Source: Megaustenia siamemsis (taxonomy: Eukaryota > Mollusca > Gastropoda > Stylommatophora > Ariophantidae). Taken from it: a stretch of 64,000 nucleotides of DNA. Position numbers and translations under genes: made by a program. Below, in pieces: positions 1 through 11,465 of this stretch; the first letter of the stretch is position 1, and each line of letters opens with the position of its first letter. The notes below the pieces were generated by a model. The model saw only the letters and a list, made by a program, of their open reading frames with translations. It did not search any database and was not told the origin of the DNA. The stretch spans positions 11,795,914-11,859,913 of the forward strand of contig JAVIAB010000102.1 in NCBI GenBank assembly GCA_032433765.1, given 5' to 3'.

Positions 1-711
1 AGTATTCAGAATGTTCTTCTTAGTATTCAGTGTATTCTTCTTAGTATTCAGAGCGTTCTTCTTAGTATTAAGTGTATTCTTCTTAGTATTCAGTGTGTTC
101 TTCTTAGTATTAAGTGTATTCTTCTTAGTATTAAGTGTATTCTTCTTAGTATTCAGTGTATTCTTCTTAGTATTCAGTGTGTTCTTCTTAGTATTCAGTG
201 TATTCTTCTTAGTATTCAGAGCGTTCTTCTTAGTATTAAGTGTATTCTTCTTAGTATTCAGTGTGTTCTTCTTAGTATTCAGAATGTTCTTCTTAGTATT
301 CAGTGTATTCTTCTTAGTATTCAGTGTGTTCTTCTTAGTATTCAGTGTATTCTTCTTAGTATTCAGTGTGTTCTTCTTAGTATTCAGAATGTTCTTCTTA
401 GTATTCAGTGTGTTCTTCTTAGTATTCAGTGTATTCTTCTTAGTATTCAGAGCGTTCTTCTTAGTATTCGGAGTGTTCTTCTTAGTATTCAGTGTGTTCT
501 TCTTAGTATTCAGTGTATTCTTCTTAGTATTCAGTGTGTTCTTCTTAGTATTCAGTGTATTCTTCTTAGTATTCAGAGCGTTCTTCTTAGTATTCAGAGC
601 GTTCTTCTTAGTATTCGGAGTGTTCTTCTTAGTATTCAGTGTTCTTCTTAGTATTCAGAGTGTTCTTCTTAGTATTCAGAGTGTTCTTAGTATTCAGAGT
701 ATTCTTCTTAG
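1..711. repeat. 21-bp minisatellite array, cut by window edge
   Basis: About 33 tandem copies of a 21-bp unit (core ttcttcttagtattcag plus gtg/gta/agc variants). The unit is a multiple of three without stops, so it reads as an endless FFLVFSV peptide, which is not a gene. A few units near the right end are shortened to 18 bp. The array continues beyond the left edge. Confidence 0.95.
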
Positions 712-1440
712 GCTTTTGTCTTCAAAAGCGTTTTAGTTTTTTTTTTTTTTCTGATTCTCTTTTGATGTTTTCCAACTTTCACATGCGTAGGTAAGTGTTG
801 ATAATACACATGAGTTGAATATTATTTGTACACCCACTAGCAGCTAAAATACCTGGACAATCAAAACAAGAATTTTCATTGGCCGTTTATACCAAGTCGA
901 GAATTTTCATTGGTTAACTATCAACTGATACTTTATGTGGCCAGATTTAGCAAGTACCTTTACTGCCAAGCTATAACGACGGGCACTTTTACTGGCCTTT
1001 AACCTAGACATTCGTGAGCCAGGGCTTAGGCAAACACTCAGACCATACCCGGAAGCACGTTCCCAGTAAATTGGCCGTCAGGTTTCCCAGCATGCCTTTG
1101 TTCTCCTAAGGAAATCTCAAGCCGGTGATCTCCACAGAAATAAAAGCGACCATCAAGCACTGGTGGGCATAATCAATAACTTTCTAGTGAATCGTAACTA
1201 AAAATAATAACGACATTGTGTTGTTCACTTTTTTTTTGTGTGTGACCGCTCTGAAATCATTGTGGTCAAGAAAGAAGAACGCAGCATGTAGGCCTCTTCT
1301 GTTACTTGTTGGAAGGTATTGGTTTAGCGTGGTGACGTGTAATTTGTCCTTGGCTGTAAATTAATTGGCACGGAAATCTATAAATGTCGTCAGGTGGCGT
1401 CCACGTCAGGGGGGAGGAGAAGTCATAATATAATTGGACA
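712..1440. other. unassigned sequence
   Basis: No gene or repeat family recognised. The only local structure is a short direct repeat (gaattttcattgg near 870 and 900). Confidence 0.5.
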
Positions 1441-1455
1441 ATACATGAGCGTAGG

Positions 1456-1478
1456 TGTGGGGGGGGGGGGGGGGGGGG
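1456..1478. repeat. poly-G run
   Basis: Uninterrupted G tract of about 22 bases. Similar runs lie at 1811-1821 and about 42931-42951. Run length may be unreliable in sequencing. Confidence 0.7.
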
Positions 1479-1499
1479 TTAGATTATGACGGGGAATGA

Positions 1500-2330
1500 G
1501 AGAAGCGTGCAGGAGTATTAGGGAGGAGAGAGAAAGAGTTTGAAGTTTTGAGTGGTAGAAAGAGGAATATGCTGGAGGTGGGAGGGAAACGGTCAGGGAT
1601 ATTGAGGAATATGTCAGCAAAGATTAATAGGAGACCGATAGAAAGAGAAGAGAGGGAGATGCAAATATTAAATGAGAAATAGAGAGACAAGACCGAGAGA
1701 GAAAGATTAAAAGGGGCAATGTATGGGCCAGGGGTGAGGAATATTAAAAACAAGAATGAGAGGAGGAACATAATGAGGGTGCTGCGTGGTATAAAGTATT
1801 AAAATATGAAGGGGGGGGGGGCTAAGAAGGCTACTAGCCGAAACGTCAGTATTGTATTGTGTTCCCTATTTGTAAAGCTGTCACCATACCTTGGAGTGTC
1901 TAACACTCCCCATCACTGGCTCATTAAAATATGAAGCTAGAGAGAAAAAGGGAGACAGATTAGAAGAAGATGTATGGGTGACGGTTGAGGAATATATAAG
2001 CAAGGATAAGAGGAGCAGCAGAATAAAGGCAGATCGTGGTATAAAGTATTACAATAGAAAGCTAGACAGAAAAAGGGAGACAGATTAGAGGGAAGATGTA
2101 AGGGTCAAGGATGATAAATATATTAGCCAAGATGAGTGAGAGACGGAACAGGAGAGAGAGATATAAAATATTAAACGAGAAAGCTAGAGAGAAGACGGAG
2201 AAAGATAAGAGGGGAACGATTAATGTCAGTGATGTATGGGCCATGATGAGATAGGGGGGACAGGAGAAAAGCGGAGAGATGTACAAAATATTAAAATAGA
2301 AAGCTAGAGATAAATTCGAAGAAAAACAAC
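1500..2330. repeat. degenerate purine-rich tandem repeat
   Basis: Old, diverged units of roughly 110-130 bp, recognised by recurrent pieces such as aaagctagagagaa, gggagacagattag and ggtataaagtatt. The array is split by the short insertion at 1811-1922. Confidence 0.6.
1811..1922 (+). mobile_element. short 112-bp insertion with 13-bp TSD
   Basis: The sequence attaaaatatgaa occurs at 1798-1810 and again at 1923-1935, exactly flanking this segment, so it is a discrete insertion into the surrounding array. It starts with a G run and holds ggctactagccgaaacgtc, a 4-bp stem followed by GAAACG, a motif also seen near 18080 and 54400. No coding capacity. Family unknown. Confidence 0.7.
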
Positions 2331-2403
2331 AGGCGTGACTTTATGTAAGATGTCTGATGTTAGAAAGAATTACATTTGTAACAGTATTATCGATTTCTGC
2401 ATT

Positions 2404-2826
2404 CTTCTTCTTCTTTTCAGCTCCATGTTGAGTATAGGTCAACAAACACTCCTCATACCGTTCTGTTTCTTGCCATTCTTTTAAGATTGGTACATGTCAT
2501 CCCCAGCATCTTTATCTCTGCTTCTACCTGTCTTCTTAAAAAATATTTTGGTCTTCTTCTTTGTCTCTTCCCCTACGATCCAAAAAAGAACTATCGTGTA
2601 ATACTCTCATTTGGCTTCCACAGAGCGTGTACTATCCAGCGCCATCGTCTTCGTCATTTCTCTTAGTCCACTAGTTTTTGATTGGTACTTTCCAATAATT
2701 CTATGTTAATGATTTTGTTCTGCCATTTCCATCCTTTTATTCTGAGCAAGCATCCATTAATAAGGGTCTGTATCTTCGTGATTAACATTTTTTTTTCTTT
2801 TCCCCTTTCCACAGTCATATAATAGT
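2404..2826 (-). mobile_element. LINE-A 3' end fragment
   Basis: On the minus strand this matches the C-terminal coding end also seen at 19800-20340, 26100-26658 and 33810-34365 (recurrent words [32 protein letters not shown]). It is 5'-truncated and broken by stops, and abuts a LINE-B fragment at 2830. Confidence 0.8.
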
Positions 2827-2829
2827 CAT

Positions 2830-2955
2830 CATCATCAAGTACCGGGCCTACTGGCGTAGGTGATCATGTCTATCCACAACTTTCGATCTCGGCAGCTACT
2901 TATCATTTCTGTTGTTGACCTTCTGCCAAGCCATTCTCTTAAGCTGTCTGTTATT
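2830..2955 (-). mobile_element. LINE-B 3' end fragment
   Basis: Minus-strand copy of the LINE-B tail. It begins with tcatcatcatcaagtacc, the complement of the family's (GAT)n terminus, and breaks off at about 2955 in AT-rich DNA. Confidence 0.8.
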
Positions 2956-3009
2956 TTTTTCTATATATGTATATATGTCTCTTAAGCTGTCTATATTTTT
3001 TCAATATAT

Positions 3010-3681
3010 ATTCTATATGTCAGGTCAGGTAATTTTACCTGCTACTGTATGCAGTAAACAGTACAACCTGTGGCTGCCCTGCTGCCTTGCAGGTAAGCTC
3101 GGGAGAGTAAAAGGCTAAGGGAGGGTACCCCGAAATAAAACAACCCCACTGCCTTGTGGGTGAGACTTTTTAGTCAAAGGCTAGCGGAGCCAACCGTAAA
3201 CAAACCGATGGAAAGCAACAGAAAACCACCGTCGTAATTTCTTTGTACAATCATGAATCGCCACAACAGTAGAAATAACGACAACAACGTTAAGGGGGAT
3301 TCCAATGGAAAACTCTCGTTCGGTAGGGGACATCATGTGCTACAGGTGATACCCGATCGTCATCAAGCTACTGTAAGCAAAATAAAGATAAAACAAACTC
3401 TAAAGATAGGTACTTGGAATGTGAGAACACTCATGCAGAAGGGTAAACTAGAAAACATCATACAAGAAATGAAAAGAATGGGTTTACAATTACTGGGACT
3501 GTGCGAAATGAGATACACCGGATCAGGGGAGATGTATTCTGATAAACATCAAATAATCTATTCTGGAGGTACTGAACACCAAAGAGGAGTAGGTATCATC
3601 TTGTATGCAGAAAGAGCAAGAACAGTGAGTGGCTTTTACCCCAATATATCATATAATAGTACTGAATTAAATTGGAGGTGA
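3010..3681 (+). pseudogene. LINE 5' end with truncated APE-type endonuclease
   Basis: The open frame 3253-3681 gives 142 residues. Near residues 51-60 it has IGTWNVRTL and near residues 82-88 LGLCEMR, the opening motifs of the exonuclease-endonuclease-phosphatase fold in APE-type LINEs; the Glu of CEMR fits the metal-binding Glu. GVGIIL follows near residue 116. An intact domain is over 200 residues, and this copy loses homology at about 3660, where a LINE-A fragment in the other orientation starts, so catalytic His and Asp motifs are missing. The ~240 bp before the ATG are probably LINE 5'UTR. Such frames are often mislabelled as craniofacial development protein 2. It is a dead retrotransposon piece. 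Confidence 0.8.
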
Positions 3682-3830
3682 AAATTTGTATTTGGCTTTT
3701 TAACCTAATTTATTTGGACTCCCATATGTTTCCTAATGCAACGAAGGCTCCACTTTCTTTTTGTGTCATTTTCGTATCATTCTCTGTTCCTCCTCCTTTG
3801 CCTATATTACTCATCTTCTGCATTACACAT
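3672..3830 (-). mobile_element. LINE-A fragment
   Basis: The reverse strand matches the stretch just upstream of the C-terminal tail in LINE-A (compare 34255-34365): it reads through the region encoding the KSKEIRLNTKI-like segment. Short and degenerate. Confidence 0.6.
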
Positions 3831-3837
3831 TACGAAT

Positions 3838-4040
3838 TCCGGAGACGGAAAAGAAGACTGCAATTTTTGGGGCATGTGATGAGATACAATACCCTTCTAA
3901 AAGTTATATTGGAAGGGAAGGTACAGGGTAGAACGAAGTAGAGGCAGGCCAAGACTAAAGTGAACTGTTTGTTACTTCCATGATTGGATGGAACAACAAT
4001 GGAGGGCATGGTGCCAGGAATTCTTGACAAGGGTAGACAA
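3838..4040 (+). mobile_element. LINE-D/LINE-H tail fragments
   Basis: Encodes RRLQFLGHVMRYNTLLKVIL-like sequence (LINE-D tail; compare the minus strand at 45480-45590), followed from about 3980 by a piece like LINE-H at 16040-16090. Both are short and broken. Confidence 0.55.
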
Positions 4041-4444
4041 GGAATGAGTGGTTTAAAACACCAAAAAAACCTTGAACTTGACAAAAAGAGGAAGCGGGTG
4101 GGGGGGGTGGTGGTAATGGGAATCTGGTTTCTAGTTAGAGGCATCGATTCCTTTATACGAGATTTGATGAGAACACCGTTTTGCAAAGGACTTGCGACTA
4201 GATGGGATGAAACACACACATCTATAGTTAAAAAGCCCAACAGGATCAGAAATTGCATATAATTTCGTGGATGTTACCTGTCATATTGCTAACGTGGTTG
4301 ATGATTGGGTATACGTGCCAGAATTACACCATGGAGGACAGCAAGTTTGATTGTTGACCGTTTCCTGGTCTATCCGGCACTTCTTCTCTCCTCTTCTCCT
4401 TACAGTTCATCCGTTAAGTGGGCCTAGATAAGCTGTGTCACTAT

Positions 4445-4624
4445 TTCCCGACAAAAGGCGCAGGTATCGGAAACGCTAGTTCCCGACAAAACTGCGATAC
4501 CTGCGCCTTTCGGCTGGACACATCCGTCTTAGGGTTCCCGACAAAAGGCGCAGGTATCGGAAACGCTAGTTCCCGACAAAACTGCGATACCTGCGCCTTT
4601 CGGCTGAACACATCCGTCTTAGGC
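4445..4624. repeat. two 90-bp direct repeats, each a 16-bp perfect hairpin
   Basis: Copies at 4445-4534 and 4535-4624 differ by about one base (ggctggaca versus ggctgaaca). Within each, aaaggcgcaggtatcg pairs perfectly with cgatacctgcgccttt across a ~25-base loop. The right arm and following cggct resemble part of repeat R5 (gcgcctttcggtcc near 12634). Confidence 0.9.
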
Positions 4625-4686
4625 ATAGGTAGATTGCCGTAACAATGTTTACCCGAACAGCGGCCATTTTTGGTCCACTCTTTTCG

Positions 4687-4915
4687 ATTTTGAACTTCCA
4701 ATTGTTCTTTAACGTGCGCGAGTGCACATAGGACCCCCTATTTTTCGCCTTTTCCCGAGAGGGATGGAGATACTATGATCTCACTATACAAAGACTAGGG
4801 GAAGTTAAAAAAAAAAACAGGTTCGATTTTTTTAAAAGTCCAACCGTACCGGAAACCGAACTCGGGACTTTCCTGTCCAGAGGCCGATGTCTTACCGACT
4901 CAGTCGTGCATCCTA
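4687..4915 (-). mobile_element. SINE-V copy
   Basis: Read on the minus strand it has a tRNA-like head (gactgagtcggtaagac, then a B-box-like gagttcggtttcc), a poly-A/T linker, and a body ending gcgcacgttaaagaac. The body end matches 5783-5990 and 56535-56850. Confidence 0.65.
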
Positions 4916-5085
4916 CACTTTAATACCAGAAGTACGCGCGCACTTATAGAGGTTTGGAAACAAAAGCAGATGTGGACTTTCAACAGTTAAAGCCCGGAGC
5001 TGGTTTGTCCAACATCTTTGTCATGGCTCATTTTGCCAGAAAGTCGAAATGACTTGTCCGATAATAAAATAAACAAAATAGTTAT

Positions 5086-5431
5086 ATGTCGAGGAAATAT
5101 AAGTTAATTAGACTGGAAAAAAAGGGGATGGGGAGTGTGAAAGAGAGAGAAAACCCGTGACATGACCAAAAAATAGAGAAAATGAATCATGTAAATGTAA
5201 AAAAAAAAAAAATAATAATAATAAATAAACAAACAAAATCTCATTGTGGAAGTGAATGTGCGAATATGTCGAGGAAATATAAGTTAATTAGACTGGAAAA
5301 AAGGGGATGGGGAGTGTGAAAGAGAAAGAACCCGTGACATGACAAAAAATAGAGAAAATGAATCATGTAAATGTAAAAAAAAAAAAATAATAATAATAAA
5401 TAAACAAAAAATCTTATTGTGAAGTGAATGC
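5086..5431. repeat. recent 180-bp tandem duplication
   Basis: Two near-identical copies starting atgtcgaggaaatataag at 5086 and 5266. They differ mainly in A-run length and a few small indels. Confidence 0.9.
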
Positions 5432-5619
5432 AACGTTCAGACACGTGGTAAGACCATGGCTTTCAAACACAAATTGTTGGTCGAGCTGCGTGGCAATCAG
5501 ACCATTTGTACTAACAGGCCAATAATCATGGCCAGACATTTTTGCTTGTTTACAAAATACAAGCTAAGGAGGAGATATATTATCATATGCTTCCGGGCAC
5601 TTCTTACTTAGATCGTGTC

Positions 5620-5770
5620 ACGAATTAAAAAGTTCGGAAAAGGATACAACAAGCAATCGGAAAGGATGGTGATTTTTTCACAAGTGTAAGGAAATGCGAA
5701 ATTAAAAGGTTTGGACACGTATATCAATCACCTGACCTGGCAAAGACCTTCTGTAAGGAACGGTGAAAGG
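5620..5770 (+). mobile_element. possible LINE tail fragment
   Basis: Translation gives pieces such as KLKGLDTYINHL-like text resembling the FGH-type repeats at LINE tails. Weak, with several stops. Confidence 0.3.
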
Positions 5771-5782
5771 AGAGAGAAGGAG

Positions 5783-5990
5783 AGGGTGGAGGTGGTCTAG
5801 AGGTAGACGTTGGGTTCTAGACAAGAAGTTCCTGGGTTCGATTACCACAGGCGGTGGTAAATCACAAAATAAATAAAATTAAATCTGTGGTTTTAAATCC
5901 ACCAGGTCTCTGGGTAGTGACATCTGATGTCTAACTCTCTCGGAAAACTGCGAAAAACAGGAGGTTCCGTGTGCATTATGCGTACGTTAA
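5783..5990 (+). mobile_element. SINE-V copy
   Basis: tRNA-like head with ggtggtctagaggtagac (A-box-like) and ctgggttcgattacc (B-box-like), an A-rich linker, then the body ggtctctgggtagtgacatc ... gcgtacgttaaaa shared with 21017-21165 and 56740-56840. Confidence 0.65.
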
Positions 5991-6036
5991 AAACCCTTTT
6001 TTTTTAAAAAAAAAAAAATTATATATATATTTGAAG

Positions 6037-6454
6037 ATCATCATCATCAAGTACCGGGTCTACTGGCGTAGGTAATCATGTCTCTCCACAACTTTCGATC
6101 TCGACAGTTATTTATCATTTCTGTTGTTGACCTTCTGCCCAGTCATTCTCTTAAGCTGTCTGGTATTTTTTCTCTTTGCTTCCCTCTATCTCTTCGTTCC
6201 TCAATTTTTCCAGTTGTCATAATATATTCCAGCTGTTTTCTTCTCATTACATGGCCAAAAAATGATGATTGTTTCTTCCTAATATTGGAAATTAGCTCTC
6301 TTTTTCCTTGGCCTCTTTCAGAACGTATTTATTACTCTTTTCAGTTGTCCATGGTATTCAACATTCTTTTGTAAAACCACAATTCTACAGCCTCCAGTGA
6401 TGTTCTTGTCTGTAGTACGATTTTCCGTGATTCACATCCATATGTTAAGACTGG
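6037..6454 (-). mobile_element. LINE-B 3' end fragment
   Basis: A minus-strand copy that runs from the (GAT)n terminus through the coding tail (GHVMRREQLEY, DRKLWRDMI words with frameshifts) to the TYGCEsrw-like segment. 5'-truncated. Confidence 0.85.
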
Positions 6455-6939
6455 TTCTACATAATCATATGTCCATATAAATATAAATCAACGTAGCATG
6501 GTGATATATATATACGGCAAACCAATGCCACGTTAAAATCGACCATTATTTACCGTTTGGTTTATCCCGCTTGGACAAAAAACAAACAAACAATCAAAAC
6601 AAATTTGGAGATTGCGTCGAACGTGCCTGGGAACTGTGAATAAAAGTAAATGAAACAAAACACAAAATAAACTATTAAGCCTGCAAATTATATCAGCAAC
6701 GGGTGTAATTATTTAACGATTCCAGGCGAGCGCCCCCTCGTGGAGATGCGGCAAGATGTATTGAGATAATAGATGAATCATAGTTTGTGGGTCATCGCAA
6801 GGCGGGAGGAGAAAAAAACCTGAGATGTTTCTATCAATACAAGATGTGGTCTCCTGATAGATTAATTCGCACCAGGACAGTGTTGTAGAACTGTGGATTC
6901 CATACGAGTTGCATCTGTCGGGAGAAGCACTCACGTTCA

Positions 6940-7440
6940 ATGATACTGGTCAGGGGTTCTGAAACTTGTGAGTGCAACATCGACAAGTCTGTCTATCATC
7001 ATCATTCGTCGCTTGAATTTTGTCTACTTGCACATCTTAAATTTTTTTGTTCTCACCTGTTATCTAAAGTCTCTATAGTTTCGTCTGCTTGCACTCTTGA
7101 ATTTTTTTGTCCTCACCTGTTCTATCTGTTTACATCTAGTTTCTCCCAGTTTATTTCTATTCACCCGTGTCTGTCTACTCGCCACTTCTATTTTGACACT
7201 CTACTCTTCCTTCATTACACTCGCCACAGTTTTTATACGTTTTACTTCTATTTTAACAATCTCTTCTATTCCTGTATTTTTCGCCGTCTACTGCTTCTTT
7301 TTCCTTCTATTTCCAATTCACCAACCAAAACTCTTTCACGTCCTTACTTTCAGACCCAACACTTCTACTTTTGCTACTCACAGACTACAATTATATTTTA
7401 CTACTCTCAGACTCTAACACTACTATTTTCCAATTCTCTA
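6940..7440. other. pyrimidine-biased sequence, no gene
   Basis: T/C-rich DNA with open frames of low-complexity composition. Loosely repeated words such as cacttctattttg suggest an old tandem origin. No protein family recognised. Confidence 0.4.
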
Positions 7441-7454
7441 ATTCTCTAATTTTT

Positions 7455-7600
7455 TATCCCAACTAGTTGACTAACACTTCTATTTTCCAAATCTCTAATT
7501 CCATGTTTTTAAAAATTCCCAACTAGTTGACTAACACGTCTATTTTCCAAATCTCTAATTCCCAACTAGTTGACTTACACTTCTATTCTCCTACTTTCAG
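7455..7600. repeat. short tandem repeat
   Basis: Three to four copies of a unit containing ccaactagttgactaacac and ttccaaatctctaattcc. Confidence 0.75.
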
Positions 7601-7743
7601 ACTGTAAAGCTTCTATTTGTCCATTATACAATTATTCTATTACTCAATCTCTAGGACGGAATGCTCTAATTATCAATGACCTGATCATGGCTTCAAGACT
7701 CCTCTACCCAACTTGTCTAATATACTATTTCTAATTATATAAT

Positions 7744-8197
7744 AGAAACAAGAAAAACAGTTCTTAAATGTTATGTAGAGCCAGCCTTAACATATGGATG
7801 TGAATCATGGACAATAGGACAGCATACAAGAAAATCACTGGAGTATGTAGAAATGTGGTTTTAGAGAAGAATTTTGATAATACCATGGACAGCTAAGAAG
7901 AGTAATGAAGATGTTCTGAAAGAGGCCAAAGAAAAAGAGAGCTAATGTCCAATATTAGGAAGAAATAATCATCATTTTTGGCCATGTAATGAGAAGAGAA
8001 CAACTGGAATATATTGTAACAACTGGGAAAATTGAGGGACGAAGTGATAGAGGGAGGCAAAGAGAAAAGATATCAGATAGCTTAAGAGAATGGCTTGGCA
8101 GAAGGTCAACGACATAAATGGTTATTAACTGTTGAGATCGAAAGTTGTGGAGAGACATGATCACCTGCGCCAGCAGGCATGGTACTTGATGATTATG
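7744..8197 (+). mobile_element. LINE-B copy with 11-bp TSD
   Basis: Flanked by aattatataat at 7733-7743 and 8198-8208. Encodes the degraded reverse-transcriptase C-terminal tail and ends ...ggtacttgatgatta. 5'-truncated with frameshifts. Confidence 0.9.
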
Positions 8198-8239
8198 AAT
8201 TATATAATTACCAAACACCTAACTCTGTCCTAATAATTA

Positions 8240-8870
8240 TCGCTAGTTACTTGGCTACTATATAAGGGAATCTCTGGTAGCCTGGCTATTATAGAGGGGA
8301 ATCTCTAGTTGCTTGGCTATTATAGAAGGGAATCATGAGTAGCTTGGCTATTATAGAAGGGAATCACTAGTAGCCTGGCTATTATATAAGGGAATCTCTA
8401 GTAGCCTGGCTATTATAGAGGGGAATCTCTAGTTGTTTGGCTATTATGTAAGGGAATTACTAGTAGCTTGGCTATTATAGAAGGGAATCACTAGTTGCAT
8501 GGCTATTATAGAGGGGAATCACTAGTTGCATGGCTATTATAGAGGGGAATCACTAGTAGCTTGGCTACTATAGAAGGGAATCACTAGTAGCCTGGCTATT
8601 ATAGAAGGGAATCTCTAGTAGCTTGGCTATTATAGAAGGGAATCACTAGTAGCTTGGCTATTATAGATGGGAATAGCTGGCTATTTGTTATTTTAAAAAG
8701 AAAATGCTGACTATTTGTTATTATAAAAAGAAATAACTGCATTTTTATTTTAAAAGGATAATGGCTATTTGTTATCATAAAAAGAAATCGATGGCCATTT
8801 ATTGTTATAAAATCAGGTTGCTGGGCTATTATAAAAGAAATGGCTATTTACCTGGCTATATAAATGAGGA
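8240..8870. repeat. 31-bp minisatellite with decayed right flank
   Basis: About 14 units containing ggctattatagaagggaatc. From about 8675 the units decay into ctatttgttattataaaaag variants. Confidence 0.95.
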
Positions 8871-9224
8871 GGGTACAACTTTTCAGGTTTGAGAAGCACC
8901 GGTTTAATGCAAACTTTGAAGAAGAAAAAAAGTGGACGACATGAACTGTTCACCTTTACTTTCTTCGTTCTCTCACGTGGCCCTCAATATCTTTCAGAAA
9001 ACACACTGACGCCTGAAACCAGCTTCGTCAGCTGCTCTCTATTTACGGCTGTTCGTTCTGAACTGACGAAAGTCCTGGTCTGTCTATTCTCTGCTGTTGT
9101 CCTTCCATCTGTTCTTCTGTCTTCCACATCACCCCACGTTCATTCGGCGTGTCCCGTAAGATGGTTTGTACATCGCCGCCGACATCTTTGAGCCTGCCCT
9201 ATGAGGTGATTTGTTAAAGGTTTG

Positions 9225-9650
9225 ACTACCATTGTCACAGATGTTTGTCACTGATACTTTAGTTCTTCTTCTTCTTCTTTCCTTCCTCATTTGCCTTTCA
9301 GCGTCGATGGGGAGATATAATTTACGGTCTTTTGCTCTTCTGTTCGCCTCTGCTGCTGTTATGTTTCCTAGTGCTTCTAGTATACCGTCGACCCTTGGGT
9401 CTGGTATTCTCGCAACGTTTATCTGCCTTTCAGCGTAGAGGGGAGATATAATTTGCCGTCTTTTGCTCTTCTGTTCGCCTCTGCTGCTGTTATGTTTCCT
9501 ACAGCTTCTAGTATTCCGTCGATCCATCTTTTTTCGTGGTCGACCCTTGGATCTGGTATTCTCGCAACGTTTACTGAGGGCTCGTTGTGTTGTGTTTTGA
9601 TCTTTCTGCCGTGCCACGTGGCCAAGTCATTTTATCTGTTCTTTCTGCAC
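9225..9650 (-). mobile_element. LINE-E 3' end with internal tandem duplication
   Basis: The minus strand encodes NVARIPDPRVD and NITAAEANRRAKD words, twice, because about 135 bp (9290-9425 and 9425-9560) are duplicated inside the copy. It ends in an AAG-type tail. Other copies lie at 42055-42387 and 55180-55365. Confidence 0.8.
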
Positions 9651-9652
9651 GT

Positions 9653-9654
<2 letters not shown>

Positions 9655-9697
<43 letters not shown>
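9655..9697. repeat. (TA)n microsatellite
   Basis: About 20 TA dinucleotides. Confidence 0.95.
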
Positions 9698-9701
<4 letters not shown>

Positions 9702-9929
9702 TTAAAGCGGGGACTATTCCTAGCTACTTTAGTTGATTTGCATGTGTCAGCCTTTCCAAGATGATAACTTTCACGTATTTCCGTTAGTTTGCATTCAAAA
9801 TCATTAAAAAAAAAGAAGCTGTATCCCAATTTTTTTTTTAATGTTATCTTTATATTACGAGCATTAACTGTTAAAATAAAATCACAAATAAATGTTAGGT
9901 TAGCTAAATGTACATTTCTGTCCACATGT

Positions 9930-10290
9930 TAGAAGAACAGGCTATATATAATTTTATACAATCATTAACATAAATTTCTGTTCCGATGTAAAAATAAAAG
10001 GTTATATACAATTTTATAAAAATAATTTATATTTCTGACTCGATGTAAAAAGAAAATGATATTTATAATTGTATACAATCATTTATATTTCTGTCCTGAC
10101 GCAAGAAGAAAAGATTATATATAATGCTATACAATCATTTATATTTCTGTCCCGACGTAAGAAGAACAGGATATATATATAATTGTATATATAATGCTAT
10201 ACAATCATTTATATTTCTGACGCGACGTAAGAAGAAAACATATGTAATTTTATACAATCATTTATATTTCTGTCCCGGCGTAGAAAGAGT
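9930..10290. repeat. AT-rich tandem repeat, ~52-69 bp units
   Basis: Six or so units sharing acaatcatttatatttctg and cgacgtaagaagaa. Spacing of the common word varies between about 52 and 69 bp. Confidence 0.85.
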
Positions 10291-10524
10291 GCAAGCTGTT
10301 CGGCTTGGCCCTGGTTTAATGCAACATTCAATGAAGGCTTAACATGTGAAACCAGTCTTTTATTGTCTCATTCAACTGGTTGAACAGTTAGGTGTAGCTG
10401 GTAGATCACACATTAAAACGGCTGCTTCTGGAACACGACAGAAAACCCATTTAGGTTAAAGGATTCGGGTGGGGAGGGGGGGGCGCGTGGAGGTGCAGAG
10501 ACGATATCTTATGCAGAGATTGTG

Positions 10525-11320
10525 TGTCATCATCATTCAGTGCCGTATCTGCAATGAAAGTTGGCAACCATGGAGCGCCATTCAGCTCTGTCTCTTGCTT
10601 TGATTTGATAGTGCAGGCTGTCATAGGCTGACTTGTCCATCTTTTGATGTTACTCGTCCATGTTAATCTTGGTTTGTCTCTGCCTCTTTTACCTTGTGAT
10701 TTCCCTTCCAAGATTACTGTTAGTTGGCTGCTGTGTCTTGTAGGTAAGGTAAAAGTAAAAGTAAAGGTAAAGGTAAAGTGCGAGACTTGAATCGTCGTCT
10801 TAGCACGCGAGTTTTCACCCATATGTGCTCGGCTGCCTATCCAGAAGCTTCGGAGACTTCTGGCTAGTGCCGCTTCAAGCATCGAAACTCACGATGCGAG
10901 GCGGCATTCCTCACTTCCCAGTGTACTACCTTGGAACCCGTTTCTGTCAGCGACTGGGTCAACCACGGGTGTATTTTGTTTTCTAACAAGTACAATTCAC
11001 ACTACTTCCACAGGGAATCGAATATCGACGAACGTTGGTAGCCTAGTCTGGTGGTTTTCCCAACTAGGCTACCGAGGTTCCCAAATAGAAATGTGTCTTT
11101 TAACATACCCCAAAAATCTCATTTTTCTTGTTTGAATTGTGTTTAGATGTTCTCTTTTCATTTTTAGTTGCTTTAAAACTTCATCAATTGTTTTCTTTTC
11201 TTTCCATCTAATTTTTCCCATTCTTCTATAACTCCACATTTCAAAGGCTTCAACTTTAACATTCTATTTAACTACCAGGCAATCTTGTACCAGTTCATGC
11301 TACTTTAGTTATTATTTCAA
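10525..11320 (-). mobile_element. LINE-D copy split by SINE-D
   Basis: The minus-strand LINE-D tail (RGRDKPRLTWTSNIKRWT words) runs 10525-10740 and resumes at about 11086-11320. The SINE at 10741-11085 sits in between with a short tgtgtctt repeat at both junctions. Confidence 0.8.
10741..11085 (-). mobile_element. SINE-D copy inside LINE-D
   Basis: On the minus strand the head reads cggtagcctagttgggaaaa (A box) and gattccctgtgg (B-box region), and the tail ends in GGTAAA-like units (tttacctttacc). Homologous to 21386-21707 and 53902-54213. Confidence 0.85.
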
Positions 11321-11465
11321 TCGTCGCCCCGATCCACTCACGTGACAAATAAAAAAAGCAAGGGATACCTGGACTAGGTCCGGGAGAAAAAAACTATTGA
11401 GGGAGTGAACACCGATTAAACCTCCCACATACAAATAAAGCGTTGCTTAGATGAGAGCCCTTTTT

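Noticed and set aside
11..736. Long open frame of repeating FFLVFSV
   Set aside because: It is the direct product of a 21-bp array without stops; no signal, domain or non-repetitive coding part.
3253..3681. A host craniofacial development protein 2-like gene
   Set aside because: The motifs are those of a LINE endonuclease. The frame is truncated and joined to another LINE fragment.
6940..7449. 169-residue plus-strand frame rich in Phe/Ser/Leu
   Set aside because: Pyrimidine-biased composition explains the lack of stops; no domain or splice evidence.
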